Assembly: GCF_900115195.1 (NCBI RefSeq) | Contig: NZ_FOVO01000006.1 | Location: 62,001 to 126,000, forward strand | Source: Xenorhabdus japonica | GTDB taxonomy: Bacteria; Pseudomonadota; Gammaproteobacteria; Enterobacterales; Enterobacteriaceae | Length of the DNA stretch: 64,000 nt | Direction of reading: 5' to 3' | Shown here: positions 27,008 to 36,845 of the stretch, piece after piece | How positions within the stretch are numbered: position 1 is the first letter of the stretch | Layout: each line of letters begins with the position of its first letter | Program-made: the position numbers and the translations under genes | The notes under the pieces: generated by a model | What the model was told of the DNA's origin: nothing | What the model saw: the letters and a program-made list of their open reading frames with translations, nothing else | Database searches by the model: none

Positions 27008-27030
27008 CTTATTTTAATATTAAAAATATC
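27008..27030. promoter_or_regulatory. probable NagC operator before nagBAC
   Basis: CTTATTTTA, five bases, AAAAATATC. It matches the box before nagE at 18 of 23 positions, including the left arm CTTATTTT and TTAAAAATA. It lies 160 bases before nagB. Confidence 0.6.
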
Positions 27031-27032
27031 TT

Positions 27033-27064
27033 CCTGTATTAAATGGGACGAAGCCCCATACAGG
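27033..27064 (+). other. bulged hairpin in the nagB leader
   Basis: CCTGTA, a five-base bulge TTAAA, TGGG, loop, CCCA, TACAGG: a ten-pair stem with one bulge directly after the NagC-like box. It has no U run, so it is not a standard terminator. Confidence 0.55.
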
Positions 27065-27189
27065 ACAAGTATAATGCATAATTTTACCCTACTGCTTTCG
27101 CGTATCACATTGAGATATCAGGCATAGCATATACGTGACGTGAATAGCCTTACATAATTAAATTATTGAATTATTTTTAAGAGGTAATC

Positions 27190-27996
27190 ATGAGGCTGAT
27201 CCCCCTAACTACCGCAAGTGATGTCGGTCAATGGTCTGCTCACTATATTGTCAGCAAAATCAATAAGTTCAATCCAACTACTGATCGCCCTTTCCTGCTG
27301 GGACTTCCTACCGGTAGCACACCACTGGCAACCTATAAGGAACTTATTTCTCTATACCAAGCTGGAAAAGTCAGCTTCAAGTATGTGGTGACATTTAATA
27401 TGGATGAATATGTCGGTCTGCCGGAAGATCATCCTCAAAGCTATCATTCATTTATGTACCAAAATTTCTTTAATCACATTGATATTCTAAAAGAAAATAT
27501 CAACTTATTAAACGGAAATGCAGAAGATATTGATGTTGAATGCCAACGTTATGAAAATAAGATTAAAGCATATGGCAAGATCCATTTATTTATGGGAGGC
27601 GTCGGTAATGACGGACATATTGCCTTTAATGAGCCGGCATCTTCTCTTTCTTCACGCACACGAATCAAGACACTGACCATTGAAACACGGACAGCTAATT
27701 CCCGTTTTTTCAATAATGATGTAGAACAAGTTCCCAAATATGCGTTAACCGTTGGTGTAGGTACTTTAATGGATGCTGAAGCAGTAATGATTCTGGCAAC
27801 CGGTATGAATAAAGCACAAGCTCTGCAAGCAGCGGTAGAAGGGAATATCAACCATATGTGGACAATAAGCTGCCTCCAGATGCATCCAAAAGCACTCATC
27901 GTTTGTGATGAGCCTGCCACCATGGAATTGAAAGTGAAAACAGTGAAGTATTTCCGCCAGTTAGAGGCCGGCATCATCAATGAATTTGCCAGCTAA
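27190..27996 (+). CDS. nagB: glucosamine-6-phosphate deaminase
   Basis: A 268-residue enzyme that converts GlcN-6-P to fructose-6-P and ammonia. The catalytic set of E. coli NagB is present: Asp72 in FNMDEYVG, and Asp141, His143 and Glu148 in [11 protein letters not shown]; the numbering is unchanged. SRTRIKTLT and the allosteric-site region are also conserved. AAGAGG precedes ATG. First gene of nagB-nagA-nagC. Confidence 0.97.
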   Translation: MRLIPLTTASDVGQWSAHYIVSKINKFNPTTDRPFLLGLPTGSTPLATYKELISLYQAGKVSFKYVVTFNMDEYVGLPEDHPQSYHSFMYQNFFNHIDILKENINLLNGNAEDIDVECQRYENKIKAYGKIHLFMGGVGNDGHIAFNEPASSLSSRTRIKTLTIETRTANSRFFNNDVEQVPKYALTVGVGTLMDAEAVMILATGMNKAQALQAAVEGNINHMWTISCLQMHPKALIVCDEPATMELKVKTVKYFRQLEAGIINEFAS

Positions 27997-28020
27997 ACTG
28001 ATTTAGGAGTTAAGATCTCA

Positions 28021-29178
28021 ATGTACGCATTAACCAATGGAATTATTTATACAGGATATGACAGGCTCGATAACCATGCCGTCATCATTGCAGATGGTTT
28101 GATTAAACAAGTTTGTCCGATAAGCGAGTTGCCGGAAGAAATTGAAAAACACGATCTACACGGCACAAACCTCGCACCAGGATTTATTGACCTACAAGTC
28201 AATGGTTGCGGAGGAGTCCAATTTAATGAACGATTGGAAGATATTTCAGAAGAGACTCTGCATACCATGCAGAAAACCAATCAGCTTTATGGTTGTACCA
28301 GTTTTCTGCCTACCCTCATCACCAGCCCCGATGAATTAATGATAAAAGCCATTGAAGTGATGCGCACCTACCTGAAAAAAAATCCCAATCAGGCATTAGG
28401 ATTGCATCTGGAAGGGCCTTATATCAATCCAATAAAAAAAGGGACTCACAATACAGCTTATATCCGTAAACCTACTCCCGAAATGGTTAATTATCTGTGT
28501 CTGAATGCTGATGTCATAACCAAGATCACCCTCGCCCCTGAAATGGTAGAAAGCAAATATATTCAACAGTTGGCCGAAGCAGGTATTACTGTTTCTGCTG
28601 GTCATTCCAATGCCACTTATGAAGAAGCTCGCCATAGCTTCCGAAATGGCATTACATTCTCTACCCACTTATATAATGCCATGCCTCCGATTTCTGGCCG
28701 CCAGCCCGGACTGGTCAGTGCCATTTATGATTCTTCAGAAGTCTATGCCGGCATTATTTGTGATGGGATGCATGTGTCATGGCCAAATGTCCGTAACTCC
28801 AAGAGATTAAAAAATGAAAAACTTATCTTGGTAACGGATGCCATTGTTCCTGCCGGGCTTTCCCCCGATGCCATAGAGCAATTTACCTTTGCTAATAAAA
28901 CAATATATTATCGAAACGGTTTATGTGTTGATGAAAATGGAACACTGAGCGGCTCATCAAGCACAATGATTGATTGTGTCAAAAATAGTGTAGAGCATGT
29001 TGGTATTGCTTTGGATGAAACGTTGCGAATGGTGACGCTTTACCCAGCCCGAGCAATCGGTGTTGATAAACACCTCGGCACGATTGAATCCGGCAAGGTA
29101 GCGAATCTGACCGCATTTACTCACGATTTCAAAATCTGCAAAACCATTGTTAACGGGAATAAAGTTAAACTATCGTGA
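28021..29178 (+). CDS. nagA: N-acetylglucosamine-6-phosphate deacetylase
   Basis: A 385-residue amidohydrolase that removes acetate from GlcNAc-6-P. Metal and substrate motifs are intact: LHLEGPY (metal-binding Glu), [12 protein letters not shown] (His), THLYNAM (His), GMHVSW and [10 protein letters not shown] (catalytic Asp). Length matches E. coli NagA (382). It follows nagB by 24 bases, with TAGGAG before the start. Confidence 0.97.
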   Translation: MYALTNGIIYTGYDRLDNHAVIIADGLIKQVCPISELPEEIEKHDLHGTNLAPGFIDLQVNGCGGVQFNERLEDISEETLHTMQKTNQLYGCTSFLPTLITSPDELMIKAIEVMRTYLKKNPNQALGLHLEGPYINPIKKGTHNTAYIRKPTPEMVNYLCLNADVITKITLAPEMVESKYIQQLAEAGITVSAGHSNATYEEARHSFRNGITFSTHLYNAMPPISGRQPGLVSAIYDSSEVYAGIICDGMHVSWPNVRNSKRLKNEKLILVTDAIVPAGLSPDAIEQFTFANKTIYYRNGLCVDENGTLSGSSSTMIDCVKNSVEHVGIALDETLRMVTLYPARAIGVDKHLGTIESGKVANLTAFTHDFKICKTIVNGNKVKLS

Positions 29179-29190
29179 GTATACAAACAG

Positions 29191-30414
29191 ATGAGTAATG
29201 AGAACACACAGAAGCAAATTGGTAATATTGATCTAGTCAAACAGCTAAATAGTGCTGTGGTCTATCGGTTAATTGATCAGCATGGGCCAATATCACGTAT
29301 CCAGATTGCAGAAGAGAGCCAGCTTGCACCTGCTAGTGTAACCAAAATTACTCGTCAGCTGTTGGAACGTGGCCTGATAAAAGAGGTTGAACATCAGGCT
29401 TCCACCGGAGGAAGGCGCGCAATCTCCATCATTACCGAAACACGCCATTTCCATACGATTGGCATCCGGCTCGGGCGTCATGATGCAACTGTGGCGCTGT
29501 TCGATATGAGCGGCAAAACGTTAGTGGAATCGTACTATCCCGTGCCGGAAAATACTCAGCAGGAAGTCGAGAAACGGATTATTGACGCCATTGAAAGTTT
29601 CATCGCCAAAAACCAGCGTCGAATCCGTGAATTGATCGCAATTTCAGTCATTCTTCCCGGTCTGGTTGATCCTGACCAAGGCGTCATCCGCTATATGCCA
29701 CACATTAAGGTAGATAACTGGCCTCTGGTTAAGAATCTCAAAGAACATTTCAATACCTTCTGTTTTATTGGGCATGATATTCGCAGCCTTGCATTAGCTG
29801 AAAATTATTTCGGGGCGACTCGCGATTGTGAAGATTCTATTCTGGTACGTATCCATCGCGGCACAGGGGCTGGTGTCATCGTTAGCAACAATATCCTGCT
29901 CAATAAACGGGGCAATCTGGGTGAAATAGGTCACATCCAAATCGATCCTCTGGGTGAACGCTGCCATTGCGGTAATTTTGGTTGTCTGGAGACCATTTCT
30001 TCCAATTCAGCCATAGAAGCCAGAGTACAACATCAGCTACGTCAAGGTTTCCCAAGCCAACTTGCCTTGAACAATTGCAATATCCATGCAATTTGCCTTG
30101 CAGCCAATGCGGGCGATCCGCTGGCAACAGAAGTCATCAAGCAAGTAGGACACTATCTTGGTAAAGCTATTTCAATAGCAATTAACTTGTTTAATCCTCA
30201 GAAAATAGTTATTGCAGGGGAAATTACAGAAGCAGAACAGGTATTGCTGCCTACCATTAAGAGCAGCATCAATACCCAAGTACTACCGGCATTCCGCGAA
30301 GACCTTCCCGTTGTAGTTTCTGAATTAAATCACTGCTCAGCGATTGGCGCATTCGCACTAACGAAACGGGCAATGCTTAATGGTGTACTGTTGCAACATC
30401 TTCTTGGAGGATAA
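29191..30414 (+). CDS. nagC: NagC, ROK-family repressor of amino-sugar genes
   Basis: A 407-residue repressor that is relieved by GlcNAc-6-P. The N-terminal winged helix (SRIQIAEESQLAPASVTKIT, ~30-50) is followed by the ROK domain with LGRHDATVALFD, GTGAG and the zinc site CHCGNFGCLE. It is close to E. coli NagC throughout. It is last in nagBAC; nagD, which follows in E. coli, is absent, and the tRNA cluster comes next. The likely operators are the palindromes before nagE and nagB. Confidence 0.96.
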   Translation: MSNENTQKQIGNIDLVKQLNSAVVYRLIDQHGPISRIQIAEESQLAPASVTKITRQLLERGLIKEVEHQASTGGRRAISIITETRHFHTIGIRLGRHDATVALFDMSGKTLVESYYPVPENTQQEVEKRIIDAIESFIAKNQRRIRELIAISVILPGLVDPDQGVIRYMPHIKVDNWPLVKNLKEHFNTFCFIGHDIRSLALAENYFGATRDCEDSILVRIHRGTGAGVIVSNNILLNKRGNLGEIGHIQIDPLGERCHCGNFGCLETISSNSAIEARVQHQLRQGFPSQLALNNCNIHAICLAANAGDPLATEVIKQVGHYLGKAISIAINLFNPQKIVIAGEITEAEQVLLPTIKSSINTQVLPAFREDLPVVVSELNHCSAIGAFALTKRAMLNGVLLQHLLGG

Positions 30415-30501
30415 TTTCAACTATTTTTGCCGGGTTTGTCGACAAAATGATTACGAGACGAACAAACAAACGATTTTGTGCATAATTATTTAAAAAAGCA
30501 G

Positions 30502-30530
30502 TTGACGCATCTGTCTGATATACGCATAAT
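30502..30530 (+). promoter_or_regulatory. promoter of the tRNA operon
   Basis: TTGACG, exactly 17 bases, CATAAT, followed by a GC-rich discriminator (GCGCCCC). This is the form of a strong, stringently controlled stable-RNA promoter. The first tRNA starts 41 bases after the -10. Confidence 0.85.
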
Positions 30531-30570
30531 GCGCCCCGCACCGCCGATGAAGGCAAAGCGAAAAAAAGAT

Positions 30571-30647
30571 GGCTACGTAGCTCAGCTGGTTAGAGCACAG
30601 CACTCATAATGCTGGGGTCACAGGTTCGATTCCCGTCGTAGCCACCA
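30571..30647 (+). tRNA. tRNA-Met (CAT), elongator
   Basis: 77 bases including the encoded CCA. The acceptor arm GGCTACG pairs with CGTAGCC, the anticodon loop is CTCATAA with CAT at 30605-30607, and the T loop is GTTCGATTC. Identical in sequence to the copy at 31084. Corresponds to E. coli metT/metU. Confidence 0.97.
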
Positions 30648-30652
30648 TCTTT

Positions 30653-30737
30653 GCGGGAGTGGCGAAATTGGTAGACGCACCAGATTTAGGTTCTGGCGCC
30701 GCAAGGTGTGCGAGTTCAAGTCTCGCCTCCCGCACCA
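30653..30737 (+). tRNA. tRNA-Leu (TAG)
   Basis: 85 bases including CCA, with acceptor GCGGGAG/CTCCCGC, a long variable arm (CGCCGCAAGGTGTGC region) and anticodon TAG in TTTAGGT. Corresponds to E. coli leuW. Five bases separate it from the preceding tRNA-Met. Confidence 0.96.
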
Positions 30738-30804
30738 TTTCTTTATCGGGTTGTACTTAGAATATGTTTTAGTGACAATTTCAAGTTTTAGTGTGTTGTT
30801 TCAG

Positions 30805-30879
30805 GTGGGGTATCGCCAAGCGGTAAGGCACCAGGTTTTGATCCTGGCATGCCCTGGTTCGAATCCAGGTACCCCAGCC
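30805..30879 (+). tRNA. tRNA-Gln (TTG), copy 1
   Basis: 75 bases including CCA, acceptor TGGGGTA/TACCCCA, anticodon loop TTTTGAT with TTG. Corresponds to E. coli glnU/glnW. Confidence 0.96.
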
Positions 30880-30964
30880 ATTTAACTGGAACAAATAAGT
30901 TAAAACGACATAAATTTAACTAAGCATTCTCAGGATAACAAAGGTCGCGGTGATAACACTCAGT

Positions 30965-31039
30965 TGGGGTATCGCCAAGCGGTAAGGCACCAGGTTTTGA
31001 TCCTGGCATACCCTGGTTCGAATCCAGGTACCCCAGCCA
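30965..31039 (+). tRNA. tRNA-Gln (TTG), copy 2
   Basis: 75 bases including CCA, almost identical to copy 1; it differs near the variable loop (ATACC for ATGCC). Same TTG anticodon. Confidence 0.96.
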
Positions 31040-31083
31040 TATCACTGAAAGTTATCACACTTCTTATTACGATTATCGTAAAT

Positions 31084-31160
31084 GGCTACGTAGCTCAGCT
31101 GGTTAGAGCACAGCACTCATAATGCTGGGGTCACAGGTTCGATTCCCGTCGTAGCCACCA
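31084..31160 (+). tRNA. tRNA-Met (CAT), second copy
   Basis: 77 bases including CCA, same sequence as the first tRNA-Met of the cluster. Elongator type, because the acceptor stem is fully paired (GGCTACG). Confidence 0.97.
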
Positions 31161-31174
31161 TTTAAAAATCCAGT

Positions 31175-31249
31175 TGGGGTATCGCCAAGCGGTAAGGCAC
31201 CGGATTCTGATTCCGGCATTCCCAGGTTCGAATCCTGGTACCCCAGCCA
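31175..31249 (+). tRNA. tRNA-Gln (CTG)
   Basis: 75 bases including CCA. The anticodon stem CCGGA/TCCGG holds the loop TTCTGAT with CTG. Corresponds to E. coli glnV/glnX; E. coli has two copies here, this cluster one. Confidence 0.96.
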
Positions 31250-31265
31250 TATTTGTCAATTAAAT

Positions 31266-31293
31266 ACCACCAGAAGAGGTGGTTTTTTGTTTT
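31266..31293 (+). terminator. terminator of the tRNA operon
   Basis: ACCACC, loop AGAAGA, GGTGGT, then a T run. It lies 16 bases after the last tRNA. Confidence 0.9.
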
Positions 31294-31435
31294 CGAAATA
31301 TCCAAAATATCTCCATAAAAACCACGCCAACGATGACCAAGCAAGCATTCGGTTACCTACATTTCCAATTAAACAACATTAGTTGGATGAAAATAATACC
31401 CTTACTTGTATAAATCCCAAATCGGGACACCTGAA

Positions 31436-31476
31436 TTTGATTACATGGAACAATCAGGGTTGACCATGCAATCAAA
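31436..31476. other. inverted repeat between tRNA cluster and ubiF
   Basis: TTTGATTACATG at 31436-31447 and CATGCAATCAAA at 31465-31476 are complementary except for one base, with a 17-base loop. There is no T run. Function unknown. Confidence 0.4.
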
Positions 31477-31525
31477 CTACACAAATAACAGGGCATTGAT
31501 CCTACCCAATAGGAAGAAATATCAA

Positions 31526-32719
31526 TCACAATCCCAATGCATATTTCAAAGCAAGATTTTTCATCACTCCTGAACGTTGCGCCGCCATCAATGCCAGATT
31601 TCGTACCATCTGCAATCCCGGCAAATCATTACTGAATGCAGTATGGAAAAGATCCATTCCCGCTTGCATCACCAAATTATCCGGCATCCTGCGACGCTGA
31701 TAACGCATCAGAACTGTCAAAGAATCCCATTCTTCCAATAACTCTTTAGCATTGGTCAATACCTTGAGTAAAACATCAACATCCCGATAGCCTAAATTCA
31801 CCCCCTGCCCTGCCAGTGGATTGATGGTATGAGCCGCATCCCCTAACAGAACCAATCCTTCTTGCACATAACGGCTGGCATGATGACGAGCCAGTGAGAA
31901 CGAACCTGCGGCAATCGGAGTAACTTTACCCAAACGATTGGGGAATGCCTGAAAAATTTCTCGTTCAAGCTGCGTCATTGTCATCGATTGCAATTGGCGA
32001 ATGCGAGCAGGAGAATCGTACCAAACCAATGAAGCCCATTGATCAAACAACGGCAGGAAAGCTCTGGGGCCAGAAGGAAAAAATTGTTGCCATGTTGTAT
32101 CTTGTTGAGACTGGTTAGTCTTAACTGTTATCAGCATACACGACTGCCGATATTGCCACCCTTTGCTGCCAATACCTACCAATTGGCGAACTTGAGAACG
32201 GGCACCATCTGCACCAATAATCAGCCGGGTATCAATTTCCGTGCCATCAGCCAATACCACCAGCCACTTTTTATTCTCATGCTGGCAATGCATAGATTTC
32301 AATGCTGTAGGACAAAACAAGGTCAGGTTTGAATAACGCCCAAACTCCTGCCACAATGCCAGTTGCAAGACACGATTTTCTATCATGTACCCTAACTCTG
32401 GCACTCCCAAGCTTTCAGCGTCGAAAATGACGTTAGAATCATTTTGCTCCCATGTTTCTAATTTCCGGTAAGGGGCACAACGCATCCGTAGTACGTTTTC
32501 CCATGCCCCCAATTGTTTTAATAAATCTACCGAAGCGCAGCTGATAGCAGAAATGCGAACATCGGGTTCACTATTCGCATCGTAAGGTGTAGGAAGTTGA
32601 TGCTCCAATAATGCAACTTGCCAACCTTCCTGCGCTAATCCCAATGCTGTCGCAGCGCCAATCATACCCGCTCCAACGACAACGATATCGAATTTTTGTT
32701 GTGAATTATTCATATTCAT
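31526..32719 (-). CDS. ubiF: UbiF, ubiquinone biosynthesis C5/C6-ring hydroxylase
   Basis: A 397-residue FAD-dependent monooxygenase of the UbiH/UbiF/Coq6 family. By homology and position it is UbiF, which hydroxylates the demethoxy-ubiquinol ring. FAD motifs: VVVGAGMIGAATALGLAQ near the N-terminus, the middle IGADGARSQVR and the C-terminal GLVLLGDAAHTINPLAGQGVN. E. coli UbiF (391) also lies between the tRNA cluster and miaB, facing away from miaB. Confidence 0.94.
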   Translation of the reverse strand: MNMNNSQQKFDIVVVGAGMIGAATALGLAQEGWQVALLEHQLPTPYDANSEPDVRISAISCASVDLLKQLGAWENVLRMRCAPYRKLETWEQNDSNVIFDAESLGVPELGYMIENRVLQLALWQEFGRYSNLTLFCPTALKSMHCQHENKKWLVVLADGTEIDTRLIIGADGARSQVRQLVGIGSKGWQYRQSCMLITVKTNQSQQDTTWQQFFPSGPRAFLPLFDQWASLVWYDSPARIRQLQSMTMTQLEREIFQAFPNRLGKVTPIAAGSFSLARHHASRYVQEGLVLLGDAAHTINPLAGQGVNLGYRDVDVLLKVLTNAKELLEEWDSLTVLMRYQRRRMPDNLVMQAGMDLFHTAFSNDLPGLQMVRNLALMAAQRSGVMKNLALKYALGL

Positions 32720-32918
32720 TACGTTATTAACTTATTGATTAAAATAGTGTACCGGAATTTTCCCTTTCCGGCTGTGAATATCCGATGTTACAGTCTGGTC
32801 ACTGGTGCCTCAAATGACTACAATAGCTAACAATATTATGCTAAATACACTATGTGCAATAAATTGCGCTTTTCAGTGTTGAAGCATCATTCCACTGGAA
32901 ACACCGGATACACAAAAA

Positions 32919-34349
32919 ATGTCGACGATAAAAAAACTGTATATCAAAACCTGGGGCTGTCAGATGAACGAATACGATTCATCCAAGATGGCCGACTTGC
33001 TGGAAACCACTCACGGTTATCAGTTAACCGATGTCGCCGAAGAAGCAGATATCTTACTCCTGAATACTTGTTCAATCCGTGAAAAGGCTCAGGAAAAAGT
33101 CTTTCATCAACTTGGTCGCTGGAAAGGTCTGAAAGATAAAAACCCTGAAATCATAATTGGTGTAGGTGGTTGTGTTGCTTCTCAGGAAGGGGATTATATT
33201 CGCCAGCGCGCACCTACTGTCGATATTATTTTCGGGCCACAAACTCTGCACCGCCTGCCAGAAATGATTAATCATGTAAAAGGCACCCACAGCCCAGTCG
33301 TTGACATCAGTTTCCCTGAAATTGAAAAATTCGACCGTCTGCCATCCCCTCGTGCAGAAGGCCCAACAGCCTTCGTTTCCATCATGGAAGGCTGCAATAA
33401 GTACTGCACATTCTGCGTTGTACCTTACACCCGCGGAGAAGAAGTCAGCCGCCCTTGTGACGATATTTTATTCGAAATTGCTCAACTTGCTGCACAAGGT
33501 GTACGTGAAGTTAATCTGCTCGGTCAAAACGTTAATGCCTATCGTGGTGCAACGTTTGATGGAGATATTTGTACATTTGCAGAACTATTGCGTTTGATTG
33601 CGGCTATCGACGGCATTGACCGGGTCCGCTTCACCACCAGCCATCCAATTGAGTTTACTGACGATATTATTGCAGTCTACGAAGATACACCTGAATTAGT
33701 CAGCTTCCTGCATCTGCCAGTCCAGAGTGGTTCTGATCGTATTCTTACCCTGATGAAACGTGCCCATACTGCGCTGGAATACAAAGGCATTATTCGCCGT
33801 TTACGCAAAGCCCGCCCAGACATTCTGATCAGCTCTGACTTCATCGTGGGCTTCCCGGGTGAAACACAAGATGATTTTGAAAAAACCATGAAACTGATTG
33901 CCGATGTTAACTTCGACATGAGTTTTAGCTTCATCTATTCAGCGCGCCCAGGAACACCAGCAGCCGATTTGCCAGATGACGTCAGTGAAGAAGAAAAAAA
34001 ACAGCGTTTGTATCTGCTCCAACAGCGTATTAACCAACAAGCCATGAGCTTTAGTCGTGCAATGCTTGGCAGCACACAACGTATTTTGGTTGAAGGTCCA
34101 TCACGTAAAAATATCATGGAACTCTCTGGCCGTACTGAAAATAACCGCGTGGTTAACTTTGAGGGAACGCCTGACATGATTGGCAAATTTGTTGATGTCG
34201 AAATTGTTGACGTATACGCCAACTCCCTGCGTGGAAAAGTCATCCGTACTGAAGATGATATGGATCTGCGTATTCATGAATCACCTGAATCAGTCATTGC
34301 CCGTACTCGCAAGGAAGATGAAATCGGCGTTGGCTTTTATCAGCCTTAA
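32919..34349 (+). CDS. miaB: MiaB, tRNA-2-methylthio-N6-isopentenyladenosine synthase
   Basis: A 476-residue radical-SAM methylthiotransferase that modifies A37 of tRNAs. The N-terminal cluster-binding domain has [19 protein letters not shown] and GGCVASQ (three cysteines). The radical SAM triad is CNKYCTFC. The TRAM domain lies near residues 375-440. Length matches E. coli (474). It is divergent from ubiF, and ybeZ follows after 24 bases. Confidence 0.97.
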   Translation: MSTIKKLYIKTWGCQMNEYDSSKMADLLETTHGYQLTDVAEEADILLLNTCSIREKAQEKVFHQLGRWKGLKDKNPEIIIGVGGCVASQEGDYIRQRAPTVDIIFGPQTLHRLPEMINHVKGTHSPVVDISFPEIEKFDRLPSPRAEGPTAFVSIMEGCNKYCTFCVVPYTRGEEVSRPCDDILFEIAQLAAQGVREVNLLGQNVNAYRGATFDGDICTFAELLRLIAAIDGIDRVRFTTSHPIEFTDDIIAVYEDTPELVSFLHLPVQSGSDRILTLMKRAHTALEYKGIIRRLRKARPDILISSDFIVGFPGETQDDFEKTMKLIADVNFDMSFSFIYSARPGTPAADLPDDVSEEEKKQRLYLLQQRINQQAMSFSRAMLGSTQRILVEGPSRKNIMELSGRTENNRVVNFEGTPDMIGKFVDVEIVDVYANSLRGKVIRTEDDMDLRIHESPESVIARTRKEDEIGVGFYQP

Positions 34350-34373
34350 CAGGCCCTAACATAGAGATAACCA

Positions 34374-35420
34374 GTGACACAAATAAACCAACAAGTAGCA
34401 ACACAAGAGATCTTTCTGGAACCCGCAGATAATCAACGTCTGATGATCCTGTGTGGATCACTTGATGACAATCTGAAACAACTTGAGCGTCGTTTGGGTA
34501 TTGAGATCAACCGCCGCGATAACCGTTTCAAACTGGTAGGTAAACCACTGTGTGTTAATGCGGCAGCAGGAATTTTACGTCACCTTTATGTCGATACTAC
34601 ACCTGTACGCGGAGTGATACCCGATCTTGAGCCTGAACAGATTCATCTCGCCATCACCGAAAGCCGGATACTGGAACAAACAGCAGAAAGTATCCCTGAA
34701 TATGGTAAGGTAGTGAATATCAAAACCAAGCGGGGTGTTGTAAAGCCCCGTACTCCCAATCAGGCACAATATATTGCCAATATCCTCGGTCACGATATCA
34801 CGTTCGGGGTTGGGCCTGCAGGTACAGGAAAAACTTATTTGGCCGTTGCTGCTGCGGTTGATGCACTAGAGCGCCAAGAGATCCGCCGGATCCTGCTGAC
34901 CCGCCCTGCGGTCGAAGCCGGCGAAAAACTGGGCTTCCTGCCCGGTGACCTAAGCCAGAAAGTCGACCCTTACCTGCGCCCGCTTTATGATGCCCTGTTT
35001 GAGATGATGGGTTTTGAAAAAGTTGAGAAGCTGATCGAAAGAAACGTTATTGAAGTGGCTCCACTGGCTTATATGCGTGGACGTACTCTCAATGACTCCT
35101 TTATTATTCTCGACGAAAGCCAGAATACCACCATCGAACAGATGAAAATGTTCCTGACCCGCATTGGTTTTAATTCCAAAGCGGTCATTACGGGTGACGT
35201 GACTCAGATTGACCTGCCAAGAGGCCAAAAATCTGGTCTGAGTCATGCGGTAGAAGTTTTATCTGATGTTGATGAGCTAAGTTTTAACTTCCTATATAGT
35301 GAAGACGTTGTTCGTCATCCGGTAGTTGCAAAAGTCGTTATCGCCTATGAAGCATGGGAAGCCGCAGAGCAAGAACGTAAAAAAATGCTCAATGAGAAAC
35401 GCAGACAGGAAGTAAAATGA
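34374..35420 (+). CDS. ybeZ: YbeZ, PhoH-like ATPase
   Basis: A 348-residue PhoH-family P-loop protein with Walker [12 protein letters not shown] (~143-153) and a DExx-type IILDESQNT (~245). It is thought to work with the neighbouring ribonuclease YbeY in ribosome and RNA metabolism. The start is GTG at 34374, preceded by GAGA; its last codons overlap the ybeY ATG. Confidence 0.95.
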   Translation: MTQINQQVATQEIFLEPADNQRLMILCGSLDDNLKQLERRLGIEINRRDNRFKLVGKPLCVNAAAGILRHLYVDTTPVRGVIPDLEPEQIHLAITESRILEQTAESIPEYGKVVNIKTKRGVVKPRTPNQAQYIANILGHDITFGVGPAGTGKTYLAVAAAVDALERQEIRRILLTRPAVEAGEKLGFLPGDLSQKVDPYLRPLYDALFEMMGFEKVEKLIERNVIEVAPLAYMRGRTLNDSFIILDESQNTTIEQMKMFLTRIGFNSKAVITGDVTQIDLPRGQKSGLSHAVEVLSDVDELSFNFLYSEDVVRHPVVAKVVIAYEAWEAAEQERKKMLNEKRRQEVK

Positions 35421-35884
35421 GTTCAGTTATATTAGATTTGCAAATTGCATGTGAAAACCCCGAAGGGCTTCCCGAGGAAGCCTTTTTCCAACGCTGTCTG
35501 GAAGGTGTTTTGCCACAATTTCAGGCAGAAAGTGAAGTCACCATTCGCGTGGTCGATGAAGCAGAAAGCCATGATTTAAACCTCACTTATCGTGGGAAGG
35601 ATAAACCAACTAATGTGTTATCCTTTCCATTTGAAGCTCCGCCTGAAGTTGAATTACCCTTACTCGGTGATTTAATTATCTGTCGTCAAGTTGTTGAAAA
35701 AGAAGCAGAGGAACAACAAAAAATTGTCGCGGAACACTGGGCACACATGGTGGTTCACGGCAGCCTCCATCTTCTGGGATATGATCATATCGAAGACGAT
35801 GAAGCGGAAGAAATGGAGTCTTTGGAAACAGAGATTCTGAAAAAAATGGGTTATCCTGATCCCTACCTAATGGAAAAAGAATAA
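35417..35884 (+). CDS. ybeY: YbeY, endoribonuclease for rRNA maturation
   Basis: A 155-residue metalloprotein of the UPF0054 family. The zinc motif [11 protein letters not shown] (His-x3-His-x5-His, ~113-123) is intact. It acts in 16S rRNA 3' processing and 70S quality control. It overlaps ybeZ by four bases (ATGA), so it is translationally coupled. Confidence 0.96.
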   Translation: MSSVILDLQIACENPEGLPEEAFFQRCLEGVLPQFQAESEVTIRVVDEAESHDLNLTYRGKDKPTNVLSFPFEAPPEVELPLLGDLIICRQVVEKEAEEQQKIVAEHWAHMVVHGSLHLLGYDHIEDDEAEEMESLETEILKKMGYPDPYLMEKE

Positions 35885-35956
35885 CCGTTGCCAACATTTT
35901 TATGTTAAACATAACAATCTACGATTTTATTAATGGGGAATTTTCATTAAAACGCC

Positions 35957-36835
35957 ATGAGCGACGACCATCCTTCAAGTAGCGATAGCCTTGGCCCTAA
36001 GAAAGGCTTTTTTGCGCTTCTTAATCAGCTTTTTCACGGTGAACCGAAAAACCGTGATGATTTGGTTGAACTGATCCGTGATTCTGAGCAGAACGACCTA
36101 ATCGATCCCGATACCCGAGAGATGCTCGAAGGTGTCATGGATATAGCTGATCAACGAGTGCGTGACATTATGATTCCACGCTCACAGATCGTTACCTTAA
36201 AACGCAACCAATCTCTGGACGAATGTCTGGATGTTATTATTGAATCGGCCCATTCACGCTTTCCTGTGATCAGCGAAGACAAAGATCACATTGAAGGCAT
36301 ATTAATGGCGAAAGATCTGCTACCTTTTATGAGTACAAATGCAGAGCCTTTCAGCATTGATAAAGTACTTCGTCAGGCTGTTGTAGTGCCGGAAAGTAAA
36401 CGTGTTGACCGTCTGCTGAAAGAGTTCCGTTCCCAACGCTACCATATGGCGATTGTGATCGACGAATTTGGCGGTGTTTCAGGGTTGGTCACCATTGAGG
36501 ATATTCTTGAACTGATTGTGGGTGAAATCGAGGACGAATACGATGACGATGACGATAACGATGTTCGTGCTTTAAGCCGCCACTCCTATTCAGTGCGGGC
36601 ATTGACTCAAATTGAGGATTTCAATGACATTTTTGGCACCAACTTCAGCGATGAAGAGGTTGATACCATTGGTGGGCTAGTCATGCAGGCATTTGGACAC
36701 CTGCCTTCCCGTGGGGAATCCATCACTATTGATGGTTACCTTTTCAAAGTGGCAATGTCTGATAGCCGTAAAATTATTCAGGTGCATGTAAAAATACCTG
36801 ATAATGCTGACGTTCCTAGCCTTGATAAACCATAA
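35957..36835 (+). CDS. ybeX: CorC/YbeX, CBS-domain protein
   Basis: A 292-residue cytoplasmic protein with two CBS domains (~65-190; [53 protein letters not shown]), an acidic stretch ([11 protein letters not shown]) and a transporter-associated C-terminal domain. It has been linked to Mg/Co efflux (CorC) and to ribosome metabolism, as the neighbours suggest. Length equals E. coli YbeX. Confidence 0.94.
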   Translation: MSDDHPSSSDSLGPKKGFFALLNQLFHGEPKNRDDLVELIRDSEQNDLIDPDTREMLEGVMDIADQRVRDIMIPRSQIVTLKRNQSLDECLDVIIESAHSRFPVISEDKDHIEGILMAKDLLPFMSTNAEPFSIDKVLRQAVVVPESKRVDRLLKEFRSQRYHMAIVIDEFGGVSGLVTIEDILELIVGEIEDEYDDDDDNDVRALSRHSYSVRALTQIEDFNDIFGTNFSDEEVDTIGGLVMQAFGHLPSRGESITIDGYLFKVAMSDSRKIIQVHVKIPDNADVPSLDKP

Positions 36836-36845
36836 TAGGATCTAG

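Larger units (their letters stand above)
26819..27189 (+). promoter_or_regulatory. nagB promoter and leader region
   Basis: This 371-base gap separates nagE from nagB, which are divergently transcribed in E. coli. It contains the nagE terminator, a NagC-like box (27008-27030), a bulged hairpin (27033-27064) and the nagB leader. I see no gene and no certain CRP site. Confidence 0.6.

Noticed and set aside
30430-30482. ACAAAAT/ATTTTGT inverted repeat after nagC as terminator
   Set aside because: Seven AT-rich pairs with a long loop and no T tract; too weak to annotate.
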